Position numbers and translations under genes: made by a program
Part shown: positions 8,888 to 18,022 of the stretch, one piece after another
Layout: each line of letters starts with the position of its first letter
Numbering within the stretch: the stretch's first letter is position 1
Source of the DNA: Negadavirga shengliensis
GTDB lineage: Bacteria; Bacteroidota; Bacteroidia; Cytophagales; Cyclobacteriaceae
Assembly (NCBI RefSeq): GCF_042652345.1
Contig: NZ_JBHSJJ010000002.1
Location: 1 to 64,000, forward strand
Reading direction: 5' to 3'
DNA length: 64,000 bases
The notes under the pieces: generated by a model
The model's database searches: none
Seen by the model: only the letters and a program-made list of their open reading frames with translations
What the model was told of the DNA's origin: nothing

Positions 8888-9274
8888 ATGACACCACAAC
8901 AAAATCCCTTTTCGTGGGTGGAAATCTATGTCCAGGACATGGAACGCGCCCAAAAATTCTACGAAACCGTATTTGGTTTTACCATGCAGCACGCACCGAT
9001 GCCCGAAGGGCAGGAAGGGTTTGAAATGACATTTTTTCCGGGTGGGGAAAACCTCACCAATGCCAGTGGGGCCCTCGTAAAAGCCAATGGCGTGCCGTCC
9101 GGTGGAAACGGTACCATGACCTACTTTACCAGCGAGGACTGCAGTGAAGAGAGCCGGGTGGAAAACGCTGGCGGAAAAATCCTGAAGCCCAAGTTTTCCA
9201 TTGGCGAATACGGCTTCTGTTCCATATGCCAGGACACCGAAGGCAACGCTTTTGGGATACATTCGATGAGGTGA
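8888..9274 (+). CDS. VOC family (glyoxalase-like) protein
   Basis: A 128-residue vicinal-oxygen-chelate protein with two beta-alpha-beta-beta-beta repeats. The first is PFSWVEIYVQDMERAQKFYETVFGF; the second contains the typical C-terminal DTEGNAFGIHSM. It belongs to the small single-domain group close to PhnB/YdcJ-like proteins found beside stress genes; its reaction is unknown. It is intact, unlike the next gene downstream. Confidence 0.85.
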   Translation: MTPQQNPFSWVEIYVQDMERAQKFYETVFGFTMQHAPMPEGQEGFEMTFFPGGENLTNASGALVKANGVPSGGNGTMTYFTSEDCSEESRVENAGGKILKPKFSIGEYGFCSICQDTEGNAFGIHSMR

Positions 9275-9359
9275 GGGTGGGTCGCCACAGCCTGCCCAGA
9301 TAGTGACCGTGGCAGGCCGTGACAAGCTGGACCTGCTGGTGATATAAAAAACCATTTGG

Positions 9360-9642
9360 ATGACAAATCAGGCTGAAACGCACTATTTTGCTTACTGCCG
9401 TTAGCTGTTGAGAGCAGCTTGAATGGGGCAGGAACTTTTGACCACCTTTGAACAAGAGCTTCATGAACTCAACCTGCGCCCAGGGTACGGGAGAATATTT
9501 TATCAAAGCCAATGGGGTTTTGATTTGGTCAAGGGAAGGCATGGAGTGTTTTCCCGAAATCACCAAACTTCAACTGGTTCGCCACGGGATTGCCCCTGAC
9601 AAATTACTGGGCCATTCCATTGGAAAAAAGAAAGAATATTAA
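9360..9642 (+). pseudogene. SelW/Rdx-family protein, multiply broken
   Basis: Reading from the ATG at 9360 gives MTNQAETHYFAYCR-stop-LLRAA-stop-MGQELLTTFEQELHELNLRP, which matches the Rdx/SelW pattern YCxxCRWLLRAAWMAQELL with both conserved Trp codons changed to stops (TAG 9402-9404, TGA 9420-9422). A single-base insertion near 9485 shifts the frame. The remainder (GTGEYFIKANGVLIWSRE, FPEIT, IAPDKLLGHS) continues to 9642. The first Cys of the CxxC redox motif is also lost. Rdx proteins are small thioredoxin-fold redox proteins. Three independent lesions argue for a true dead gene rather than sequencing error. Confidence 0.85.
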
Positions 9643-9792
9643 CCGTGACACGACAGTTCTATACCATCCCGCTTCCAAATGGAAAACTTTTTTAAAAACC
9701 GCAAGTGCTTATCCAACCGTTCCGATTTTTTTGGACTTTTGGGAGAAATCCACATTGGAAGACGGCTTTTTTTCCTTTAAACCATGTAAAAG

Positions 9793-11073
9793 ATGAACAG
9801 CATATTTTACCTACTTGTATTACTGATTTTTATTCTCATGCTAACTTCATGCATGACAAATGAAAAGTCAGAAAAGCTATTACAGGAAAGACTTGAATAT
9901 GATAGCGCTGTATTAACCGATTCGACCCGTTCTGTGATTTCCGGAATTGATGGTTCTGAGATAGATGCTTTCCTTCTGGAGGAAAAGATCAGATCATTGA
10001 TGGATTCAGCCAAGGTGACCGGTCTGGCTATTGCCATTCTTAATGACAATCAAATTGTTTTTAGAAAGGCTTTCGGATATGCCAATCAACGAAAGAAAAC
10101 TTCCCTCCAGATTAACCATTCGTTTTATGGCGCGTCATTTAGCAAAGCTGTTTTCGGATACATAGTTACGATCCTGGCAGATGAAGGTGTTATCGATTTG
10201 GATAAGCCTCTCCAGCAATACCTTGAATTTCCTTTATATGCGTTAAAACCGGAGCATAAATGGCGTGGTTTTCAGGATTTGGAAAATGATAAAAGATATG
10301 AAAAAATCACCGCCCGGATGTGCCTTACTCATACGGCCGGATTTCAAAATTGGCGTTGGATACCCAGGCCAAATGACCCGGAAAACAGGGAGAAGCTTAA
10401 AATTTATTTTGACCCTGGTACCCAATATTTCTATTCAGGAGAGGGGATTATGCTATTGCAGTATGTAATTGAGCACATTACCGGAAAAGGGATTGAGGAA
10501 TTGGCAAAGGAGAAAGTTTTTGACCCACTTCAAATGAGAAACACGAGTTACGTGTGGCAGAAAAAATTTGAAAGCAAGTATTGCCAAGGGCATACGGAAA
10601 ACCAAAATGTAATTAAAAAAAACAGACGGGATGAAGCGCAGGCAGCAGGTTCTATGGAAACCAATCTGATCGACTATTCGGTTTTTGTAAAACACATTAT
10701 GCAACTGTACAAACAAGGGTCCGGAATAACAAAAATGATGTTAAATCCAAGTTTCCGGATTCGGACCAAAGCGCAGTTTGGTCCTTTATCACTCGAACAA
10801 TCCGATGAGAATGACGACATACAGTTGAGTTATGGACTGGGATGGGGGCTGCTGCAATCGCCTCACGGACCCGGAGCTTTTAAAGAAGGGCACGATGACG
10901 GGTTTCAACATTACAGCATCATCTTTCCAGATAAGGGGACCGGCGTGGTAATACTATCGAACAGTGACAATGCTGAGAGCATCTTTAAAGAAACATTAGA
11001 AATTGCAATAGCTGATATTTATACGCCATGGCAATGGGAAAACTATATACCCTACCAGATGAAAAGAGAATAA
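9793..11073 (+). CDS. Serine hydrolase lipoprotein, class C beta-lactamase family
   Basis: A 426-residue penicillin-binding/beta-lactamase-like hydrolase. The N-terminus is a lipoprotein signal (LIFILMLTSC, Cys near residue 20), so it is anchored in a membrane. Catalytic landmarks are the SxxK motif in ASFSKAVFGY near residue 116 and a YSG triad in place of the usual YxN (QYFYSGEG). The third motif is KEGHDDG, an HxxG variant. The family covers D-aminopeptidases, esterases and beta-lactamases; the substrate is unknown. Moderate AT content matches its neighbours. Confidence 0.85.
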   Translation: MNSIFYLLVLLIFILMLTSCMTNEKSEKLLQERLEYDSAVLTDSTRSVISGIDGSEIDAFLLEEKIRSLMDSAKVTGLAIAILNDNQIVFRKAFGYANQRKKTSLQINHSFYGASFSKAVFGYIVTILADEGVIDLDKPLQQYLEFPLYALKPEHKWRGFQDLENDKRYEKITARMCLTHTAGFQNWRWIPRPNDPENREKLKIYFDPGTQYFYSGEGIMLLQYVIEHITGKGIEELAKEKVFDPLQMRNTSYVWQKKFESKYCQGHTENQNVIKKNRRDEAQAAGSMETNLIDYSVFVKHIMQLYKQGSGITKMMLNPSFRIRTKAQFGPLSLEQSDENDDIQLSYGLGWGLLQSPHGPGAFKEGHDDGFQHYSIIFPDKGTGVVILSNSDNAESIFKETLEIAIADIYTPWQWENYIPYQMKRE

Positions 11074-11243
11074 GCCTGTTGACATTAAAAAGTGAATGAA
11101 AAATAAGCTGCCTATGATGTCTTTTGTCGGATACATATTGCAGATCGTGCATTTTCAATTGAATGAAGGATAATAGCAAACTGAAACAGGAAGAGCGAAA
11201 TTAAACGTTGTAACCCCGAGCTGATGTCAAAATAAAAATTAAA

Positions 11244-11423
11244 TTACCCGCCTCCCAGGGTCAGCTCCAAATAGGGCTTTTCAATTAGTGGAGCTCTATT
11301 TTGAAAGTATAAAGCAGCACCAGCCGAATCATATTGCGCCATTTCATTATCATCCTCCTCCAAATTGCATCCTTGAAAAGCAAACGGCAATAAAACACAT
11401 ATTAAAATAGCAATCCTCATCAT
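11244..11423 (-). CDS. Small acidic lipoprotein, 59 residues
   Basis: A short minus-strand gene from ATG 11423 (a second ATG follows at once) to TAA at 11244. The product has a hydrophobic signal (ILICVLLPFAF), a lipobox-like FQGC with Cys19, and then NLEEDDNE. An acidic stretch right after the lipidated Cys resembles the export signal that sends Bacteroidota lipoproteins to the cell surface. The rest (about 30 residues, ending LELTLGGG) matches no family I recognise. The organised signal peptide argues for a real gene; its small size leaves doubt. Confidence 0.55.
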   Translation of the reverse strand: MMRIAILICVLLPFAFQGCNLEEDDNEMAQYDSAGAALYFQNRAPLIEKPYLELTLGGG

Positions 11424-11500
11424 AGCGGGAATCGGAAATGGGGTTTTAAGAGTTTTGAATGAAACTCATGTTAAATATACTGATTCGACGTTAACAATCA

Positions 11501-11621
11501 CTACAAAGATTGTCCGCCCGAAACTTCGACACGTTGTGCGTTTATCCAACGTGCATCATCGGTACACAAAAATGCCAGGGCTACCGCCGGTAACCAATGC
11601 GATTTTTGTTCTTGTGCTCAC
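11501..11621 (-). pseudogene. Short-chain dehydrogenase remnant, core deleted
   Basis: From a GTG at 11621 the sequence reads MSTRTKIALVTGGS, the start of an SDR Rossmann fold with its TGxxx nucleotide motif. After about 16 codons it jumps, out of frame, to AFLCTDDARWINAQRVEVSGG, the typical SDR C-terminus, ending at the TAG 11501-11503. Roughly 200 residues, including the catalytic YxxxK, are gone. It begins 16 bp after the RidA gene, so the original arrangement was probably a RidA-SDR operon. Confidence 0.8.
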
Positions 11622-11637
11622 TTCTCAATACTCTCAG

Positions 11638-12027
11638 TTATTTCACCACTACAGCTTCCAGTTCTACTTTCAGGGTTTCGAAAAGTCCTTTGACTTCCAG
11701 CAAGGTACTGGTTTGCTTGACACCATGCTTGGTAGCCCAATCCAGGAATACATCAAAGCATCCCGTAAATTCCTCTGAAGAAGTGGTATAGACGTTCAGC
11801 TTAACGATACCATCGGGGCGGTAACCGGCTTCGCGTATTACGAGTTCCAAATTCTGAAGGGCTGCCGTCAATTGAGTCCGCATATCAGCAGCGCTCGACT
11901 TGCCTTCGGCATTGGTTGCGGTCTGCCCTGAAATGTAGAGTGTGCTTTCAGCCCGCCTTACTTCAACTGCCTGGGCATACCCACGCTGGTCTTGCCACTG
12001 CCAGGGATTGATAATTCGCTTTTCCAT
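11638..12027 (-). CDS. RidA family protein
   Basis: A 129-residue YjgF/YER057c/UK114 protein. It opens MEKRIINPWQWQDQRGYAQA, the usual start of this subgroup, followed by LYISGQTATNAEGK and a C-terminal region with VKQTSTLLEVKGL. RidA proteins hydrolyse reactive enamine/imine intermediates. The arginine seen at the classical deaminase site is not clear here, so it may belong to a non-canonical Rid subgroup. It lies between an upstream nitroreductase fragment and a downstream SDR remnant, so it is the surviving member of a decayed operon. Confidence 0.85.
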   Translation of the reverse strand: MEKRIINPWQWQDQRGYAQAVEVRRAESTLYISGQTATNAEGKSSAADMRTQLTAALQNLELVIREAGYRPDGIVKLNVYTTSSEEFTGCFDVFLDWATKHGVKQTSTLLEVKGLFETLKVELEAVVVK

Positions 12028-12443
12028 TTATCTTTATCAGGATATTCAGTAACAAACTCGTCTTTCGGTGTCCGCCATTTTTTCAGGTTTAGCAACCAAT
12101 CGTTTGCTTCTTCCCGATAACCTATCGGCATGATCACCACACTTTTTAGCTGCAATTCCTCCAGACCGAGAAACTCGTCCATTTTGGTGTTGTCAAAACC
12201 TTCCATTGGTGTTACATCTACTTTTTGCTCTGCGGCTGCAGCAAGGGCCAGCGTAAAAGAAATGTAGGCCTGCTTGACACAGCGGTTTTCCTGCCATTCT
12301 TTCCCCATAGGTTCATACAGGTCCAATAGCATCTTTTTATAATCGGTTGCCTTATGGTCGGGTAAACCTCTTTCTCTTGAAGTCTGCAATAGTACATCAC
12401 CAACTCTTTCCTCGTCATAGCTGTCCCAGGCTGCCCCAACCAA
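11958..12443 (-). pseudogene. Nitroreductase-family fragment, 5' end lost
   Basis: The frame encodes the C-terminal two thirds of an NfsB-like FMN nitroreductase: SQLVGAAWDSYDEERV corresponds to the conserved mid-protein AAWDxYxEER, and MPIGYREEANDWLLNLKKWRTP to the C-terminal segment. No start or FMN-binding N-terminus (RRSxR) is found upstream; the frame enters from non-homologous sequence. The 3' end has run on 70 bp into the RidA gene, which suggests the normal stop is lost too. It is probably inactive. Confidence 0.65.
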
Positions 12444-12525
12444 CTGCGACAGCAGAAAATAATTTCCCGGCGGGCAAGTCCGTCGTATCTTGAATAGCCA
12501 TTGTCCGCCGTGTCCTTAGGGGTTA

Positions 12526-13419
12526 TTAGTTTATCGTTTTCCCCTGTTTTGACGTAAAATGTCTCGATGGATGGGTTTTGATGTGTTTCATTTCTCCATT
12601 TCTATACGCCCGGTAAAGCCCTCGTATCTCGTCTTGTGTATCGGCAACAAACGGGCCGTGACTTACAATGGGTGCATTTGTCGGTTCTCCTGCGTAGAAT
12701 ACAAATCTTGTTCCCTCGTTACCTGCTTTATAGGTTATTTCGCTCTCTCCACTTTGACCTGATTTGTTTAGCCAACCCGATTGATTTGCTTTAATTTCCG
12801 TGTCGCCAACAAACACACTTCCTTCTGACACGAAAATAAAACCATTGTAAGAAGACGGAATGTGCTGTGTGACTTCCACATTTTCAGCTAAACTGAAATC
12901 AACAATGGTAATCGGTGTGTTGTTTACCAGTGGCGATGATAACCCAAAGGCATTACCGCTATAAACCCGAATTACGCTGTCCTTGGCCTTTAAAGTTGGT
13001 ACATTTTCCAAATCAATACTTTGTAAAAAAGGTGCTGTCCAACGTTTTTCCGGTGGTAGGGAAACCCAAAGCTGTAAAATGCGCACTTGTGTTTTCTCTT
13101 TAATTTCATCTGCATGAACAACGCCTTTTCCTGCCGTCATCAACTCCATATTTCCCTTTCGGAAAATTTCATCGTTTCCTTCCAAAACGAGTGTATATAT
13201 TTCAATTCCCGCATGTGGGTGTTGTCCGCCTGCAATTTCAGTTCCAGGCAAATTAAGCTGGTCATCCATGAGGACAACAAAAGGGTCTGTAAATTCAAAA
13301 CCCTGACTTCCCACTATTTGGGCCGCCTGATGTCCTGTTCCCAAGAATCCTTGCTGAAGTGAGTGGTTACTCACCTGCTCAATTTTTCGTTGTATCATAT
13401 TGGTTACTGAATTTTTCAT
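12526..13419 (-). CDS. Pirin family protein
   Basis: A 297-residue bicupin of the pirin family. The N-terminal cupin carries the metal ligands in GGQHPHAGIEIYT and GKGVVHADE; the C-terminal cupin is present up to the terminal GEMKHIKTHPSRHF. Bacterial pirins act as metal-dependent quercetinase-like enzymes or modulators of redox metabolism. It is divergent from the HxlR regulator gene at 13533, with repeated operator-like sequences between them, so control by that regulator is likely. It lies next to remnants of nitroreductase and SDR genes. Confidence 0.88.
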   Translation of the reverse strand: MKNSVTNMIQRKIEQVSNHSLQQGFLGTGHQAAQIVGSQGFEFTDPFVVLMDDQLNLPGTEIAGGQHPHAGIEIYTLVLEGNDEIFRKGNMELMTAGKGVVHADEIKEKTQVRILQLWVSLPPEKRWTAPFLQSIDLENVPTLKAKDSVIRVYSGNAFGLSSPLVNNTPITIVDFSLAENVEVTQHIPSSYNGFIFVSEGSVFVGDTEIKANQSGWLNKSGQSGESEITYKAGNEGTRFVFYAGEPTNAPIVSHGPFVADTQDEIRGLYRAYRNGEMKHIKTHPSRHFTSKQGKTIN

Positions 13420-13489
13420 TGATCCACTTTTTAATATTTTTCCGGTTGGACATTGCTAAATTACGATATTTTATTTATTTTAGACACTT

Positions 13490-13530
13490 AGTAACAAAAA
13501 GTAATGGTAACTTTGAGGTAACCTGGTAAC
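13490..13530. promoter_or_regulatory. Repeated GTAAC elements between pirin and hxlR-type gene
   Basis: AGTAAC (490-495), AGTAAT (500-505), GGTAAC (506-511), GGTAAC (517-522) and GGTAAC (525-530) crowd into 41 bp just before the regulator start at 13533 (numbers are the last three digits after 13). Steps of about 10-11 bp between several units fit binding on one helix face. They are candidate HxlR-type binding sites controlling both divergent genes. Confidence 0.5.
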
Positions 13531-13532
13531 TT

Positions 13533-13883
13533 ATGGCGGACAATAAACTTCAAAACGATTGTAAGAAAAAATTAATGGCCATCCATGATGCTATGTATGT
13601 CCTGAGCGGTAAATGGAAAATATCCATCATTGCTTCTTTGTGCTACCACGACAAAAGGCGTTTTTCGGAGATACTAAACGATGTCAGCGGTATTTCCAAC
13701 AAGATGTTGAGCAAGGAACTGAAGGAGCTGGAAATGAATAAGCTTGTCAAAAGAACCGTCTTGGACACCCAGCCAGTAACTGTGGAATACCAACTTACAC
13801 CCTATGGCAAATCCCTGCAGACCATCATTGACAGCCTGACGGATTGGGGGACTGAACACCGGAAAGTCATTATCGGAAAATAA
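13533..13883 (+). CDS. HxlR family transcriptional regulator
   Basis: A 116-residue winged-helix regulator. It shows the HxlR pattern: VLSGKWKISIIASL, RRFSEILNDVSGISNKMLSKELKEL in two pieces, and the wing VEYQLTPYGKSL. The family commonly senses reactive aldehydes, quinones or redox stress through one Cys. Cys residues here are near positions 10 and 33. Divergent transcription from pirin, and the nearby decayed nitroreductase/RidA/SDR unit, suggest a former electrophile-stress locus. Confidence 0.9.
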   Translation: MADNKLQNDCKKKLMAIHDAMYVLSGKWKISIIASLCYHDKRRFSEILNDVSGISNKMLSKELKELEMNKLVKRTVLDTQPVTVEYQLTPYGKSLQTIIDSLTDWGTEHRKVIIGK

Positions 13884-14332
13884 TGGTTATTGTATAATTC
13901 AAAACCCTCTCCATATGAAACACCAACTTTATCGCAAACAATTATCAATAGTGGCTGCCTGAGAAAATATTCTTTCAGATAAAAAGCATCAAGAATAATT
14001 AGTTTTTATTTTTTTTCGAAGCTAATTCTATTCTCAATGGTACGGCACTGTGATCACAGCCCCCACTCTCTTTCAAATACCTAAAACCCGCAGTAAATTC
14101 ATATTATCTGCTGATTCTTGTGGAGATAAAACCCTCCAGGTTTCACCCATTTAATTTTAATAACTTACTGATTATCAATAAATACGACACGGAGGATTGC
14201 GGATTTTAGGAAACATTTAAATATTTCGCATTTTTCTACTACTTTAGTTTTACTTTACCACCGGGAACAAAACGGGCATTAAAACTCCGCCAGGTATATT
14301 ATCCAGTTTTTTGTACACCTTTCAAAAACAAC
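13884..14332. other. AT-rich intergenic region, no gene seen
   Basis: No open frame with family features was seen. A perfect 12-bp palindrome CTGTGATCACAG lies at 14048-14059 but is too isolated to assign. Confidence 0.5.
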
Positions 14333-16687
14333 ATGAGCGATCAACAAGATGAAATCAACAAGCTCACCGATAGGTTGGAAGCACTTTTAAAAAGACAAGA
14401 AGACTTTTTGAGAGAAATAGACATTTTACGAATTGAAATTGACAAGCTGAAAGGGCCGGAAATCCAACAAGCACCTGAAACAGGCAATAAACCGGCCGCG
14501 ACTATGTCTTTTGATGAAGGGAAAGCAAAAACCACCGGCTCCATATCCTCTCAAAAACAGCTAAAACCTCTCCCCGCAAACTGGGACTTTCCTGCTAAGC
14601 CGCGTAAGACCAAATCGGATATTGAAAAGTTTATAGGGGAAAATCTGATCAATAAAATCGGGATAGCCATTACGATCGTAGGGGTAGGCATAGGCGCCAA
14701 ATACACCATCGATAACCAGCTTATCGGGCCGTTGACCAGAATTATTCTGGGGTACCTGGTTGGTATCGGTTTGCTTGGGTTTGCCATAAAACTCAAAAAG
14801 AAGTACGAGGACTTCAGTGCCGTTTTACTGAGTGGCTCCATGGCGATCATGTATTTTATCACTTTTTCAGCGTATAGTTTCTATGGCCTTATTCCCCAAC
14901 TTTTGGCCTTTATGCTTATGGTCATATTCACGGCATTTACCGTAATGGCCGCCCTTACTTACAACAAACAGCTCATCGCCCATATCGGACTGGTAGGCGC
15001 TTATGCGGTACCGTTTCTGCTAAGTGACGGATCAGGAAATGTAGCTACACTCTTCACCTATATGGCCATCATCAATGGCGGTATTCTTGCCATTGCTTTC
15101 AAAAAATACTGGAAACCCCTGTACTACAGTTCGTTTGGCCTGACCTGGCTGATATACCTTTCCTGGTATTTGTTTAACTATCGCTTGGAAGACCAGTTTG
15201 AGTTGGCGCTCGGTTTTCTTTCCATCTTCTTCGCCATATTCTACCTGACATTTTTATCCTATAAACTTCTCCGGAAAGAAACGTTTCAAGTGAACGATAT
15301 CATCCTACTACTGGCCAACTCCTTTATCTTTTATGGTATCGGCTATGCCACTCTTGAAGATCATAACACAGGCCACCACTTGCTAGGGGTATTCACGCTT
15401 TGCAATGCAATCATTCATTTCTTTGTCAGCTTCGTCATTTATCACCAAAAACTCGCTGACAGGAACCTGCTCTATCTGGTAGCCGGATTGGTGCTGGTTT
15501 TTATTACCATCACCATCCCTGTTCAGCTGGATGGGAACTGGGTGAGCTTACTTTGGGTGGGGGAAGCGGCGTTGCTTTTTTGGATCGGGAGAACAAAAAG
15601 TATCCCTATTTATGAAAAAGTATCCCATCCCTTGATGGTTTTGGCATTTTTCAGCCTCCTCCACGACTGGTCCCTTGGATACAATGCCTATAATTCCGAA
15701 AATATAGAGGTCTGGACGCCTCCTCTATTTAACATCTACTTCCTGACCTCTGCCCTATTTATCAGCACGTTCGGGTTTATCAATATACTGAACCGTAGCA
15801 AAAAGTATCCCCCTGCCTGGCAGCCGCAGCATTCTCTCTTCAAACTTGTTTCGTTTGCCCTTCCCTCGATATTGCTGTTCACCATCTATTATGCCTTTCG
15901 CTTCGAAATATCCTACTACTGGAACCAGCTGTACATCGCATCCCAAGCCATTAGCCCTCCGGAAGACCGGGAAATTTTCCTGCAGTTTGGAAATACGGAT
16001 TTATTAAGGTTTGAAACCATTTGGATTATCAATTACTCCTTGCTTTTTGTGTCCCTGCTGGCCTTTGTGAATTTCAAAAAATGGAAAAGCAAGCCGTTGG
16101 AATGGGTGAGTCTGGGCCTGATTGCCATTGCTGTCCTGGCTTTTTTGACAACAGGGCTTTTTGAACTCAGTGAGTTGCGCGAAAGCCATCTGGAGCAGAC
16201 ATTCTCATTCTATGGCCAAAGCGGTATTTTCAATCTGGTGATCAGGTATATCTCATTTGCATTTGTCGCCCTGCCGTTTCTTAGTGCCTATAAGTACACC
16301 CTCCTCCACCAGGACCGGGCTGATGTGAAAATCGCTTTTGACCTTTTGTTGCACACGACAGTCTTGTGGACTGCCTGCAGCGAACTGATCCACTGGATGG
16401 ACATCGCCGAATCCACCCAATCCTACAAATTAGGGCTAAGTATTCTCGGAGGAATTTATGCGCTGTTTCTGATTGTATTAGGCATATGGGAAAAGAAAAA
16501 ACACCTGCGGATCGGGGCCATAACCCTTTTTGGTCTTACACTCGTTAAGTTGTTTTTCTACGACATCTCCCATCTTGATACCATAGCGAAAATAATCGTA
16601 TTTTTATCATTGGGGGTTTTACTGTTGATTATTTCTTTTCTTTACAACAAGTACAAGCATATCATTTCGGATGAAAAAGTACACTAA
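14333..16687 (+). CDS. DUF2339 polytopic membrane protein
   Basis: A 784-residue protein. Residues 1-45 form a charged coiled coil (EINKLTDRLEALLKRQEDFL), then a low-complexity linker, then KFIGENLINKIGIAITIVGVG, the hallmark first TM of DUF2339. Many further TMs (about 20) fill the rest. The function of the family is unknown. It is paired with the DUF3999 gene that starts 17 bp before its stop, an arrangement seen in many Gram-negative bacteria, so the two products probably act together in the envelope. Confidence 0.88.
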   Translation: MSDQQDEINKLTDRLEALLKRQEDFLREIDILRIEIDKLKGPEIQQAPETGNKPAATMSFDEGKAKTTGSISSQKQLKPLPANWDFPAKPRKTKSDIEKFIGENLINKIGIAITIVGVGIGAKYTIDNQLIGPLTRIILGYLVGIGLLGFAIKLKKKYEDFSAVLLSGSMAIMYFITFSAYSFYGLIPQLLAFMLMVIFTAFTVMAALTYNKQLIAHIGLVGAYAVPFLLSDGSGNVATLFTYMAIINGGILAIAFKKYWKPLYYSSFGLTWLIYLSWYLFNYRLEDQFELALGFLSIFFAIFYLTFLSYKLLRKETFQVNDIILLLANSFIFYGIGYATLEDHNTGHHLLGVFTLCNAIIHFFVSFVIYHQKLADRNLLYLVAGLVLVFITITIPVQLDGNWVSLLWVGEAALLFWIGRTKSIPIYEKVSHPLMVLAFFSLLHDWSLGYNAYNSENIEVWTPPLFNIYFLTSALFISTFGFINILNRSKKYPPAWQPQHSLFKLVSFALPSILLFTIYYAFRFEISYYWNQLYIASQAISPPEDREIFLQFGNTDLLRFETIWIINYSLLFVSLLAFVNFKKWKSKPLEWVSLGLIAIAVLAFLTTGLFELSELRESHLEQTFSFYGQSGIFNLVIRYISFAFVALPFLSAYKYTLLHQDRADVKIAFDLLLHTTVLWTACSELIHWMDIAESTQSYKLGLSILGGIYALFLIVLGIWEKKKHLRIGAITLFGLTLVKLFFYDISHLDTIAKIIVFLSLGVLLLIISFLYNKYKHIISDEKVH

Positions 16688-17903
16688 AGCCTGTTCCTTT
16701 TTACTGCTTTTTGTATGTTCGTTTGCCCATGGACAAATGGAGCGATACAGCCATAAGCGGGAACTGAAAGGAATATCCGAACAATGGCATAAAATCGTCT
16801 TGCCGGATGAGATTTTCGGAAAGGTTTCAAATGACCTGGCAGACATCCGGGTTTTCGGCTTTACCAATAGCAATGACACCATTGAAGCGCCTTATCTGAT
16901 TGATTTAAAAGCGGATAAGGTTGATGCCAAAGAAATCGCCTTCAGAATGCTCAATGCATCCCGGGACGATAGGGGCTATTATTTTACTTTTGAAGTTCCC
17001 ACTAGCGAGCCGGTCAACCAAATCCAACTGGACTTCGAACAGAACAATTTCGACTGGAAGGTTAGCTTAGAAGGCAGTCAGGACCAGCGGGAATGGTTCA
17101 CCATCGTCTCGGATTACAGGATACTGTCCATTAAAAACGACCTGACGGATTTTCGGTTTACCCAACTTACCTTCCCCCGTTCAGTGTATCGCTATTTCCG
17201 GCTGTCAATTGACAGTGATCAAAAGCCCAGACTGAACACTGCCCGTATTACCCAGCGCGAAATTACCGAAGGGGTATTCAGAAAGTATCCTTTTAAGATC
17301 ACGGGAAACAAAGAAAACAAGCAAACCAGGCAAACGGAAATTGACCTGGAGTACCCGTTACCTGTTCCTGTCAGTCAACTTCAAATGGTTATTTCAGATG
17401 AATTTGACTACTACCGGCCGGTAACGGTCCAATACCTTGCCGACAGCTTTCAAACTTCCGAAGGCTGGCGATACAACTACAGGACACTTACATCGGAGAC
17501 ATTGAATTCCCTTGAAGACAATGTATTTAAATTCAGCAGCACGGTATCACAGAAGCTTAAGGTATTCATTCACAATCAAAGCAACCGGCCCCTGAACATC
17601 AACAGCATCCATGTAACAGGATATGTCCATGAATTGGCCGTCCGTTTTACGGAACCCGCGTCCTATTTCCTGGTTTATGGAAACAAAGAGACGACAAGAC
17701 CATCCTATGACATCAAACATTTTACCGACAATATCCCAAAAGAGCTGTCTCAACTGACATTAGGGGATGAGCTTTCAATGGAAACAACGGCCGGGAAAGC
17801 ATCATCTGCCCTTTTTGAGCACAAGGCCTGGCTATGGGGCATTATGGTTGTCATTATTGCATTGCTGGGCTGGTTTTCTCTTCAAATGATGCGGAAAAAA
17901 TGA
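16671..17903 (+). CDS. DUF3999-like periplasmic protein with C-terminal anchor
   Basis: A 410-residue protein with a signal peptide ending near SFAHGQ (residue 22). The long beta-rich periplasmic body contains a discoidin-like stretch around FDWKVSLEGSQDQREWF, and a single C-terminal TM (IMVVIIALLGWFSLQMM) ends in MRKK. The composition and the partner gene fit DUF3999. It overlaps the DUF2339 gene by 17 bp, indicating translational coupling. The molecular role is unknown. Confidence 0.8.
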   Translation: MKKYTKACSFLLLFVCSFAHGQMERYSHKRELKGISEQWHKIVLPDEIFGKVSNDLADIRVFGFTNSNDTIEAPYLIDLKADKVDAKEIAFRMLNASRDDRGYYFTFEVPTSEPVNQIQLDFEQNNFDWKVSLEGSQDQREWFTIVSDYRILSIKNDLTDFRFTQLTFPRSVYRYFRLSIDSDQKPRLNTARITQREITEGVFRKYPFKITGNKENKQTRQTEIDLEYPLPVPVSQLQMVISDEFDYYRPVTVQYLADSFQTSEGWRYNYRTLTSETLNSLEDNVFKFSSTVSQKLKVFIHNQSNRPLNINSIHVTGYVHELAVRFTEPASYFLVYGNKETTRPSYDIKHFTDNIPKELSQLTLGDELSMETTAGKASSALFEHKAWLWGIMVVIIALLGWFSLQMMRKK

Positions 17904-18022
17904 CCAATCAGTAAATTTGCCCCTGGCCGTATAAACACCGTCCTTATGAACCTTCGACTATCATTTTTATCTTGACCCTTGTATGGGTACAATCACTTAT
18001 GGCACAAGATAAAATACCTTAA

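Noticed and set aside
9420..9422. TGA in a SelW-like gene as a selenocysteine codon
   Set aside because: In this family Sec replaces a Cys of CxxC; here TGA stands at a conserved Trp, another stop and a frameshift are present, and no SECIS-like need is seen.
9590..9796. 68-codon frame between the SelW-like remnant and the serine hydrolase
   Set aside because: It overlaps the remnant in another frame and has no recognisable domain.
11505..11520. TTGTCCG half-site near the SDR remnant as another S-type site
   Set aside because: The left arm is absent, and no TGG element follows at the required distance.
14048..14059. CTGTGATCACAG palindrome as a Crp site
   Set aside because: The spacing does not fit TGTGA-N6-TCACA, and it is isolated in AT-rich intergenic DNA.
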